A stretch of 64,000 bases of DNA from Sandaracinaceae bacterium (GTDB taxonomy: Bacteria; Myxococcota_A; Polyangia; Polyangiales; Houyiibacteriaceae), in the NCBI GenBank assembly GCA_020633075.1, contig JACKEI010000002.1, forward strand, positions 1,178,001 to 1,242,000, written 5' to 3'. Below, in pieces: positions 33,293 to 40,475 of the stretch. The notes below the pieces were generated by a model that was not told the origin of the DNA, searched no databases, and saw only the letters and a list, made by a program, of their open reading frames with translations. The number at the start of each line of letters is the position of its first letter. Position 1 is the first letter of the stretch. A program made the translations under genes and the position numbers.

Positions 33293-33880
33293 TCAGCGCA
33301 GGGCGAGGCGCATGGCGGCCACGATGGCGCGCGGGTCCCGCTGCGGGAAGAAGTAACGGAAGCGGGGGTGGTCGCTGACCACGTTGGTCTGGTGCTGGCC
33401 GCTCGGGGTCAGGAAGTACGTGCGCGGCAGGTAGGTGCCGTCCGTGGCGTAGCGCTGGTTCACGGCGGGTTCGCGATCCGAGTCCACCAGGATCATCACG
33501 AAGGCGCGGGACAGGGCGGCCAGCTCGGCGTCGTGGAACACGCGCGCGTACTCGTGGCAGGGGCCGCACCACTCGGCGTGGATCACCATCATCACCGGCT
33601 TGCCGGACTCCCGCGCCTCCGCCAGGCCTGCGTCCGTCGGGCGCCACGCGACGCCTGCGCGGTTCCAGTCGGGCGTCGCCGCCGCGAAGTCGAAGGGCGC
33701 ATAGGGGGGACCGGGGATGTCCGCCTCGCCCACGGCACCAGGGCTCCCGCCCGGAGCCCCTTCGGGCCCGTCGAAGTTCGCGCGCCGCGCGTTGCACCCC
33801 AGCGCGAGCGTGACGACGAGGCACGCCGCCCAGAGGGCGAGCACACGGACAGGCCGGGGCGAAGCACAGGGGCGGGACAT
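33293..33880 (-). CDS. Thioredoxin-fold lipoprotein
   Basis: Protein of 195 residues. The signal peptide ends LALGC (lipobox, Cys29). A linker is followed by a thioredoxin-like domain (about 85-190) with the active-site motif WCGPC preceded by MMVIHAE and the cis-Pro region LPRTYFL. It probably reduces or transfers disulfides in the periplasm, as in the DUF255/DsbD-gamma-like group. It lies 74 bases downstream of the methyltransferase gene and 58 upstream of htpG. Confidence 0.85.
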   Translation of the reverse strand: MSRPCASPRPVRVLALWAACLVVTLALGCNARRANFDGPEGAPGGSPGAVGEADIPGPPYAPFDFAAATPDWNRAGVAWRPTDAGLAEARESGKPVMMVIHAEWCGPCHEYARVFHDAELAALSRAFVMILVDSDREPAVNQRYATDGTYLPRTYFLTPSGQHQTNVVSDHPRFRYFFPQRDPRAIVAAMRLALR

Positions 33881-33954
33881 CGGGCGCACGCTACGCGCTC
33901 GGGGAGCCCGCGTAAACCGGACGCGCCGCGCCGGCACGGGGCCCCGGCGGATCC

Positions 33955-34629
33955 TCACGCGGGCCAACCCAGCAGCAGGCGGTTCTTGGGCGTGATGCTC
34001 TCCGGGATGCTCTGCGCGAGCACGTGGTACCCCGCCGCCCGGAGCCTGCCCGCGCGGGTGGCGTCCATGGCCAGGGACAGGTCCATCCAGCCCAGCAGCC
34101 CGCCGGTGTCGCCGGTGCGCTCGGCGTGGCAGCAGGGCAACACCGCCACGCCAGCGCGCGCGGCCAGCGCCACGTCCAGGGTGGCGTCGGTCAGCTCCCC
34201 GCAAGCGTGCGCGGACACCACCACGTCACCCGCAGAGGCGCGCACGTCGCGCAGGTCCGCCGTCACGTGCTCCACCCGCCCGAGCAGGCGCGGCCAGGCC
34301 TCGCTCAGGGCCGCCCGCAGCGTGGTGGCGCTGGCCGGTTCGCGGGAGTCCACCGCATAGGCCCGTGGGGAGCTGTCGTCCAGGATGAGCAGCATGTGGG
34401 CAAGCAGCCCGTGTCCCGCCGCCAGGTCGTACACCACCCCGCCGCGCAGCCGGCGTCGCGCCCGCTTCGCGACCTCCCAGCTCTCGTAGAGCTCCTTGCG
34501 CGGCAAGCACTCGGCCTCGCACACCACGCGTCCCACCCGGTCGAAGAGGGTGTCCCCAGAGAAGCGTCCGAGGTCGCGCCGCGTCAGCCGCGAGCGGCTG
34601 CCCTCGTGGAAACTGTGCGTGTGGCCCAT
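33955..34629 (-). CDS. SAM-dependent methyltransferase-like protein (METTL25-type motif)
   Basis: Protein of 224 residues. VVYDLAAGHGLLAHMLL (about 65-81) is the SAM-binding motif I, and AYAVDSRE (about 89-96) is the acidic motif II. Later motifs ADLRDV and VVSAHACGELTD (about 137-148) match the methyltransferase_32 / METTL25-like group rather than standard class I enzymes. Substrate unknown. It starts three bases after the stop of the ATC-hydrolase-family gene, so the two are co-transcribed. Confidence 0.78.
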   Translation of the reverse strand: MGHTHSFHEGSRSRLTRRDLGRFSGDTLFDRVGRVVCEAECLPRKELYESWEVAKRARRRLRGGVVYDLAAGHGLLAHMLLILDDSSPRAYAVDSREPASATTLRAALSEAWPRLLGRVEHVTADLRDVRASAGDVVVSAHACGELTDATLDVALAARAGVAVLPCCHAERTGDTGGLLGWMDLSLAMDATRAGRLRAAGYHVLAQSIPESITPKNRLLLGWPA

Positions 34630-34632
34630 GGT

Positions 34633-35313
34633 TCAGCCGCGCAGCGTGAAGCGGAAGTCGCAGGGGGCGCCGTCGCGCGCCTGGGTGCGGGACCGGCGCA
34701 GCTCGATCAGGTCCGTGTGCTCCGCGAAGAAGCGCGAGTCCGCTTCGCAGAACATGCTGGCCAGGTAGGGCCGCTCGAGCGCGGCGCACAGCTCCACGAA
34801 GCGGCACGCGCTCACGTCGAAGCCCACGGCGTCCGCCTCGATGCCGGCCGGCTCGAGCTGCGCGTTGAAGAGGCGGCCGCGCAGCGCCTCGATGAATGCC
34901 TGCCGCGCCTGCGCCGTGCTGCCGCGCCAGTCCTCGCGGGTGGGGAAGGGCACGTTGTGCTCGATGAAGCGGGAGCCCGTCGCCGAGATGACGTCCAGGA
35001 GCAGGCGCTGGCGCCGCGCCTCGGGCCAGGCCGGGCCTCGCAGCGCGCGCGCGGTGGCGTCGTCCAGGCGCACGGCCGCGCGCAGCTGGTGACGCACCAG
35101 GGCCTCGGTGTCTGGCGTCCAGCGGGGTGACGCGGGCAGGTGCCGCAGGGGGTCACGGGCGCCTCCCAGCGCCATCGCGCCGAGCACGCGCGCGAGCTCG
35201 AGTGGCCGCAGCGAGCGCCGCAGAACCCCGAGGGCCGCGGGGAGGCCGTGCCGGGTGTCGAAGCGGCGCAGCTCGGCCAGCGTGGCGGGGCGTGGGGTCG
35301 GCAGGGTGCTCAT
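34633..35313 (-). CDS. L-2-amino-thiazoline-4-carboxylate hydrolase family protein
   Basis: Protein of 226 residues. The C-terminal half shows the family pattern: VSACRFVELCAALE (about 167-180) with conserved cysteines, then FCEADSRFFAEHT and a final CDFRF. The founding member hydrolyses ATC during L-cysteine formation in Pseudomonas, but most homologues are uncharacterised. The start ATG at 35313 overlaps, as ATGA, the stop of a 31-codon reading frame (35310-35405). It is followed after three bases by the methyltransferase gene. Confidence 0.75.
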   Translation of the reverse strand: MSTLPTPRPATLAELRRFDTRHGLPAALGVLRRSLRPLELARVLGAMALGGARDPLRHLPASPRWTPDTEALVRHQLRAAVRLDDATARALRGPAWPEARRQRLLLDVISATGSRFIEHNVPFPTREDWRGSTAQARQAFIEALRGRLFNAQLEPAGIEADAVGFDVSACRFVELCAALERPYLASMFCEADSRFFAEHTDLIELRRSRTQARDGAPCDFRFTLRG

Positions 35314-35405
35314 GAGCGCGCCGCGCCGGCGGGTGCGTCCGTGATGGGTGCGCCGTTGGGCGCGAGGGGGCGCAGCGCGAGCGGGATGCGAGCAGGACCG
35401 GCCAT
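35310..35405 (-). other. Tiny reading frame coupled to the ATC-hydrolase-family gene
   Basis: A 31-residue frame (begins MAGPARIPLALRPLAPNG) whose TGA overlaps the ATG of the downstream gene as ATGA. TATACT at 35415-35420 could be a -10 box just upstream. It might be a leader peptide that primes translation of the next gene. Nothing else supports it, and its composition is ordinary for GC-rich noise. Confidence 0.25.
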
Positions 35406-35611
35406 GATGGGCCGAGTATACGCACTCGCGTGCAGCGCGGCACCCGCACGCTACCCTGGACGCATGCGCACCGTCGTCGACGACCTCGCGGCCAGCCGAG
35501 CACCGACGACGGCAGCGGGGGGGCGGCTGGGAGAAGGCCTGAGCGCCCGCAGCAGCCGCTGACGCAGCGGGCAACTACCCTTCCACGGCGCTGGGTGGTA
35601 GCGTGCGCGCC
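35406..35611. other. Intergenic region with no supported gene, upstream of glnS
   Basis: About 200 bases between the tiny frame and glnS. It should hold divergent promoters for the two directions. Apart from TATACT on the minus strand and short GC-rich repeats near 35548-35570 I see no clear signal, tRNA-like fold or riboswitch-like structure. Confidence 0.4.
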
Positions 35612-37318
35612 GTGAGCGAGACCCCCCCCAGCGCCCCTAGCGGCAAGCCCGAAGACCACGCCCCCAACTTCGTCGACGAGCTCGTCCAGGCGGAGATCGA
35701 CGCGGGCCGCACGCGCCTCGTGACGCGCTTCCCGCCCGAGCCGAACGGCTACCTGCACATCGGTCACGCGAAGTCCATCGTCACCAACTTCAGCCTCGCG
35801 CGGAAGCTCCCCGGCGCGCACTGCAACCTGCGCTTCGACGACACCAACCCCGCCAAGGAGGAGACCGAGTTCGTCGAGAGCATCCAGGAGGACGTACGCT
35901 GGCTGGGCTTCGACTGGGGCGAGCACTGCTACTTCGCGTCCGACTACTTCCAGCAGCTCTACGACATGGCGGAGCGCCTGATCCGCGAGGGCAAGGCCTA
36001 CGTGGACAGCCAGTCGCTGGACGACATCCGTGAGGGGCGCGGCAGCTTCCACCAGCCCGGCACCGAGAGCCCCTTCCGCGGCCGCAGCGTGGACGAGAAC
36101 CTGGACCTCTTCCGGCGGATGCGCGCGGGCGAGTTCGACGAGGGGGCGCACGTGCTGCGCGCCAAGATCGACATGGCCAGCAAGGACCTGAAGCTGCGGG
36201 ACCCGGTCATGTACCGCATCCTGAAGGTGGCCCACCACCGCACGGGCACCGCCTGGTCCATCTACCCCATGTACGACTGGGCCCACGGGCAGTCCGACGC
36301 CATCGAGGGGGTCACGCACAGCATCTGCACGTTGGAGTTCCAGAACCACCGCGGCCTCTACGAGTGGTTCCACGAGCAGCTGGGCTTCCAGGACCCGCCG
36401 CGGCAGATCGAGTTCGCGCGCCTCAACCTCACGTACACGGTGCTCAGCAAGCGCAGCCTGCAGAAGCTGGTGGCCGCCGGCCACGTCAGCGGCTGGGACG
36501 ACCCGCGCATGCCCACGGTCGCGGGTCTGCGTCGTCGCGGGGTGTCGCCCGCGTCCATTCGCGCCTTCTGCGAGCGCATCGGCGTGTCCAAGCGCGACAG
36601 CTTCGTGGACGTCACCCTGTTGGAGCACGCCATCCGCGAAGACCTCAACGCGACCAGCCCCCGCCTGATGGGCGTGCTGCGCCCGCTGCGCGTGGTCATC
36701 GAGAACTACCCGGAAGACGCCGAGGAGACCTTCGAGCTCGCGCTCAACCCGGGTGACGACGCGGCGGGTTCGCGCGCGGTGCCGTTCTGCCGGGAGGTCT
36801 TCGTGGATCGCGAGGACTTCATGGAGGTCCCCGCTCCCAAGTTCTGGCGCATCTTCCCCGGGAACGAGGTGCGCTTGCGGGGCGCCTGCCTGCTCACGGT
36901 CACCCGCGTCATCAAGGACGACGCCGGGGAGGTCACGGAGCTCCGCGCCACGTGGGACCCCGAGTCACGTGGCGGCAACGCCCCCGACGGGCGCAAGGTG
37001 AAGGGCACGGTGCACTGGGTCAGCGCGCGCCATGCCGTGCCAGCCGAGGTGCGCCTGTACGACCGGCTGTTCACCGAGGAGAACCCCCTGAGCGACGAGG
37101 AGCGGGACCTCGTCGAGTTCCTCAACCCCGACTCCCTCGAGGTGCTCTCGGGCTGCATGCTCGAGCCCGCCGTGCGTGAGTTCGGGCCCCTCTCCCGCCT
37201 CCAGCTCGAGCGCGTGGGCTACTTCTGCGTGGACGCCGCCAGTGAGGACGGCGGGCTCGTCCTGAACCGCACCATCGCCCTCAAGGACTCGTGGGCCAAG
37301 GTCGCCGCCAAGCGCTGA
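35612..37318 (+). CDS. glnS: Glutamine--tRNA ligase
   Basis: Class I aminoacyl-tRNA synthetase of 568 residues charging tRNA-Gln directly. The HIGH motif appears as PEPNGYLHIGHAKS (about 43-56), the KMSKS-like motif as VLSKRSL (about 274-280), and FDDTNPAKE (about 74-82) is typical of GlnRS. The C-terminal anticodon-binding beta-barrels follow. Length is close to the 554 residues of the E. coli enzyme. Two in-frame GTG codons, 35603 and 35612, are possible starts; I used the second. Presence of GlnRS means the indirect Glu-tRNA(Gln) route is not needed for glutamine. Confidence 0.96.
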   Translation: MSETPPSAPSGKPEDHAPNFVDELVQAEIDAGRTRLVTRFPPEPNGYLHIGHAKSIVTNFSLARKLPGAHCNLRFDDTNPAKEETEFVESIQEDVRWLGFDWGEHCYFASDYFQQLYDMAERLIREGKAYVDSQSLDDIREGRGSFHQPGTESPFRGRSVDENLDLFRRMRAGEFDEGAHVLRAKIDMASKDLKLRDPVMYRILKVAHHRTGTAWSIYPMYDWAHGQSDAIEGVTHSICTLEFQNHRGLYEWFHEQLGFQDPPRQIEFARLNLTYTVLSKRSLQKLVAAGHVSGWDDPRMPTVAGLRRRGVSPASIRAFCERIGVSKRDSFVDVTLLEHAIREDLNATSPRLMGVLRPLRVVIENYPEDAEETFELALNPGDDAAGSRAVPFCREVFVDREDFMEVPAPKFWRIFPGNEVRLRGACLLTVTRVIKDDAGEVTELRATWDPESRGGNAPDGRKVKGTVHWVSARHAVPAEVRLYDRLFTEENPLSDEERDLVEFLNPDSLEVLSGCMLEPAVREFGPLSRLQLERVGYFCVDAASEDGGLVLNRTIALKDSWAKVAAKR

Positions 37319-37403
37319 CCCGCGTATCCGCGCTGCGTGGACTTTCGTATGGGACGCCGTCGCCGCGCGTGCAGCGCAAGACAGGCGGTGGTAGCCTCGC
37401 GGA

Positions 37404-37781
37404 ATGGTGAACGACGCTGACGATGTAGTCGACTTGGCGGCGACCGCTCCAAGCGCCCGAGCGGAGCTGCGGATCCGGCTGTCACGCTTCAACCTGCCCC
37501 CGGTGCAGTCAGCGCTCGTGGTGGGCAAGCGCGCGAGCATTGGCTCTCGTGCCATGGCCAAGGCGCTCGACGAGATGATGCCTGGCGCGTTCAGGCGCAT
37601 CGACGTGGATCATCCGCTGATCGAGTCCATTCTCTGCCGGGACGCGCACCTGCGCCGCATCTCCGCGGAGAAGCTCGTGCCGTTGATCGTGCGCCACGCC
37701 GAGGCCTTCATGGCCGACACGGACACGCTGCACTTCGACATCAACATCGACGTCTTCATCCGCGAGAGCGTCGAGCTCTAG
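37404..37781 (+). CDS. Conserved-looking hypothetical protein
   Basis: Protein of 125 residues, cytoplasmic by composition, without a recognised domain. The centre (SRAMAKALDEMMPGAFRRID, about 48-67) and the C-terminus (TLHFDINIDVFIRESVEL) have regular helix and strand patterns, so it looks like a folded protein. It precedes the histidine-kinase-like gene by 23 bases on the same strand and is probably co-transcribed with it, which suggests a role in the same signalling unit. Confidence 0.6.
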   Translation: MVNDADDVVDLAATAPSARAELRIRLSRFNLPPVQSALVVGKRASIGSRAMAKALDEMMPGAFRRIDVDHPLIESILCRDAHLRRISAEKLVPLIVRHAEAFMADTDTLHFDINIDVFIRESVEL

Positions 37782-37804
37782 GTCGTCGCGACACGGGGGT
37801 ACCC

Positions 37805-38794
37805 ATGCAGGTGCGCGACTTCATCGAGCCCATCCACATCATCCCGGACGCCGCGACGCTGGCCGACATCGCGGAGGAGCTGTCGCTGGGCGTCCCGCAC
37901 TTCATCCGCACCGAGACAGGCTTGCGGGCGCTCACGGCCGCCGCGAGCATCGGGCACGCGCTGACCCGACGGGTCATCGACCTGCCGAGCACCAGTGTGC
38001 CATCGGTGAACGCGGAGTCCGAGGTCGAGGTCATGCTCGCGTCCCCCTCGGACCTGATGTCCGTGGAAGACAGCAGCGGCGTGCTCGGTTACGTGGACCG
38101 CCGCACCGTGCTCAGCGCGCTGGCGGACGGGGTCGATCCGGCTGCCCTGGACGTCTTGCTGCTGACGCGCATGCTGCCCACCCTCATCCACGACCTCTCG
38201 AACTCGCTGGCGGTCGCTGGGCTCACGCTCAACCGCCTCAGCGCCAACGGCGTGCCCAACGTGGACAGCGCGGTGGCGGCGGTCAACCACGCCTCCATGT
38301 TGTTGCGCCGAGCGAGCGACCTCAGCACGGGCGTCAGTGAGGGCCCGCCCCCGGCCGTGTCCATCTGCGCTACGGTGCGTGGCTTCGAAGGGACCCTGCG
38401 CAGCGTCCTCGGCCAGCGCGTGACACTCGAGCTCGGGCTTCCACCCGGCGAGCCAGAGGTGCTCGCGTACCCTCGCTTGATCGAGCGTACCCTCCTGAAC
38501 CTCACGCTCAACGCCCGCGATGCGCTGGTCACGGGCGGGGTGGTGCAGGTTCGGGTGGACGCCAGCATGCCCCGCTACGTCGCGCTCCTCGTCGAGGACG
38601 ACGGCCCTGGCGTCCCCGAGGAGCTGGTGGAGACCCTGTTCGACGCGGGCGTCAGCAGCAACCTCGGGCCCAAGCGGGGCCTCGGGTTGGCCAGCGTGCG
38701 GCAGTCCCTGCACCGCGTCGGCGGCACCATCAGCGTGGGACGGTCGCGCCTGGGTGGTGCCTCTTTCCGGATCCGTCTGCCCCGTCCGCAGTGA
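37805..38794 (+). CDS. Soluble histidine-kinase-like protein
   Basis: Protein of 329 residues without membrane segments. Region 1-110 resembles a CBS-like or other small sensor domain. A phospho-acceptor-like box LIHDLSNSLAVAGLTLNRL places His at 129. The ATPase domain has the N box NLTLNARDAL, the G1 box EDDGPGVP and the G2 box RGLGLASVRQ. No response regulator is adjacent, so the partner is encoded elsewhere or this is an orphan. The small protein just upstream may be its partner. It is convergent with the oxidoreductase gene across three bases. Confidence 0.85.
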   Translation: MQVRDFIEPIHIIPDAATLADIAEELSLGVPHFIRTETGLRALTAAASIGHALTRRVIDLPSTSVPSVNAESEVEVMLASPSDLMSVEDSSGVLGYVDRRTVLSALADGVDPAALDVLLLTRMLPTLIHDLSNSLAVAGLTLNRLSANGVPNVDSAVAAVNHASMLLRRASDLSTGVSEGPPPAVSICATVRGFEGTLRSVLGQRVTLELGLPPGEPEVLAYPRLIERTLLNLTLNARDALVTGGVVQVRVDASMPRYVALLVEDDGPGVPEELVETLFDAGVSSNLGPKRGLGLASVRQSLHRVGGTISVGRSRLGGASFRIRLPRPQ

Positions 38795-38797
38795 GCC

Positions 38798-40393
38798 TCA
38801 CTCCGCGGCGGCTTGCTCGCTCCGCGCCGGGATGAAGCTCATCGCGCGCTCCGCCAGCGCCGTGATGGTGAGCGACGGGTTCACGCCCGGGTTGGCGGAG
38901 ACCGCCGAGCCGTCGATGACGAACAGACCGGGGTAGCCGAACACGCGGTGCTGCGCGTCGATTACGCCCTCGGACGCGTCGCGCCCCATACAGGCCCCGC
39001 CGAGGATGTGCGCCGTGGACGGCGAGCCGAGCAGCGTCTCGCTGAACATGCTCACGGCGATGCCCTGCACCTTCTCGGCGAAGCGCCGCGCCAGGTCCGT
39101 CGCGTCCTCCATGAACGCCTGCGGGGCGTCCTTTGGGTCGTCCAGCACGCTCACCAGGCCGCGCGCGAAGCCGTTGACCACACTGCGTCCGAACTTGAGC
39201 GAGAGCGTTCCGTCCAGGGTCCGCATGAACAGTAGCGTGGCCGTCTTCTCGGCGAATTCTTCGCGCGGGACGGTGTAGGCGCGTCGAATGAACGACGGAC
39301 GCTCCATGAACTGCGCGAGCGAGCCGCGTAGGCGCGCGACGAAGTTCTTGCCCGGCGCGTGCGGCAGGACCATCCAGCGGAAGAAGTCGCTGCCGTGGCC
39401 ATAGCGCACGGGCTCGATGTGGCTGTGGTCGTCGGTGTGCAGAATGGACGTGATGGCCACGCCCGCGGCGAGGTTCTCCTCTAGGTCCGGCGCCACCACA
39501 CCGAAGAGGGCCTCGCTGTTGGTGCGCACGGCGCCCCCGAGGCGCTTCGAGAGGCGGGGCAGGCCACGCGGGTCCTCCTGCATGGCCAGCAGCAGCGGGA
39601 TGGTGCCCATCACGCCGCCCGAGAAGATCACGTTCGCAGCCTCGAAGGTCTCGTTCGGGCCCTTGGTGATGGAGGGCTTGGTCTCCACGCGATACCCGCC
39701 ACCGGGCTTGGGGCGGACGGCGGTGACCTCGCGCTCGGGCCGCACCACCGCCCCGTGCTTCTCCGCCAGGTACAGGTAGTTCTGGTCGAGGGTGTTCTTG
39801 GCGCCCACCCGGCAGCCGGTCATGCACGCCCCGCACTCGGTGCAGCCCACGCGCTCCGGCCCCTCGCCGTCGAAGTAGGGGTCCGCCACCTTCTTGCCCG
39901 GCTCTCCGAAGAACACGGCGACCTCGGTCGGCCCGTAGTGGGCCTCGCGCCCCAGGTCCTTGGCGATCTCCAGCATGACCTTGTCGGGGTGGGTCACGTT
40001 CGGATACGGGGTCGCGCCCAGCATCCGCTTGGCCGTCGCGTAGTGCGGCGCCAGCTCGGCCTTCCAGTCGGCCAGGTGCGCCCACGAAGCGGAGCGGAAG
40101 AAGGCGTCTTGGGGCGTCGGCAAGGTGTTGGCGTACGTCAGCGAGCCGCCGCCCACCCCCACGCCATGCATGACGGTCACGTGGTCGAAGAAGGACATCT
40201 GGAAGATGCCGTGCAGTCCCGCAGCGGGCTTCCACATCCACTTCTTGAGGTCCCGGTTGTCCTTGGGGAAGTCGCCTTTCGCGAAGCGCTTGCCCTTCTC
40301 GAGGACCAGCACTCGGTAGCCCTTCTGTGTGAGCCGATGCGCCGAGACGCTGCCGCCAAAGCCCGAACCAATGATGATGAAGTCGTAGGTCAT
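38798..40393 (-). CDS. GMC-type FAD oxidoreductase with a ferredoxin-like cysteine motif
   Basis: Protein of 531 residues. The FAD-binding motif IIIGSGFGGSVSAHRL is at about 6-21, and the C-terminal FAD/substrate segment VIDGSAVSANPGVNPSLTI is at about 495-513. Relatives include cholesterol-oxidase-like and alcohol/aldehyde-oxidising enzymes. Cysteines 184, 187, 190 and 194 (CTECGACMTGC) form a C-x2-C-x2-C-x3-C pattern that could hold a [4Fe-4S] cluster, allowing electron transfer to a carrier rather than oxygen. Substrate unknown. An 8-base inverted repeat sits seven bases before the ATG, suggesting repressor control. Confidence 0.88.
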   Translation of the reverse strand: MTYDFIIIGSGFGGSVSAHRLTQKGYRVLVLEKGKRFAKGDFPKDNRDLKKWMWKPAAGLHGIFQMSFFDHVTVMHGVGVGGGSLTYANTLPTPQDAFFRSASWAHLADWKAELAPHYATAKRMLGATPYPNVTHPDKVMLEIAKDLGREAHYGPTEVAVFFGEPGKKVADPYFDGEGPERVGCTECGACMTGCRVGAKNTLDQNYLYLAEKHGAVVRPEREVTAVRPKPGGGYRVETKPSITKGPNETFEAANVIFSGGVMGTIPLLLAMQEDPRGLPRLSKRLGGAVRTNSEALFGVVAPDLEENLAAGVAITSILHTDDHSHIEPVRYGHGSDFFRWMVLPHAPGKNFVARLRGSLAQFMERPSFIRRAYTVPREEFAEKTATLLFMRTLDGTLSLKFGRSVVNGFARGLVSVLDDPKDAPQAFMEDATDLARRFAEKVQGIAVSMFSETLLGSPSTAHILGGACMGRDASEGVIDAQHRVFGYPGLFVIDGSAVSANPGVNPSLTITALAERAMSFIPARSEQAAAE

Positions 40394-40400
40394 GAGGAGC

Positions 40401-40421
40401 CTATTGACTGTAGGTCAATAG
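40401..40421 (-). promoter_or_regulatory. Operator-like inverted repeat before the GMC oxidoreductase
   Basis: Arms CTATTGAC (40401-40408) and GTCAATAG (40414-40421) are perfectly complementary, with a 5-base spacer. It lies seven bases upstream of the start codon, overlapping the place where the ribosome-binding site would be. It resembles TetR/MarR-type operators. No regulator gene lies next to it. Confidence 0.55.
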
Positions 40422-40475
40422 ACCCCTCGCGCCAACGCGAAATCAGCACGCGCCACGCGGTTCGTGGACGCGCCG

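Noticed and set aside
35464..35562. A 32-codon plus-strand frame in the gap before glnS
   Set aside because: No ribosome-binding site, no conserved feature and composition typical of the region; length is within chance expectation.
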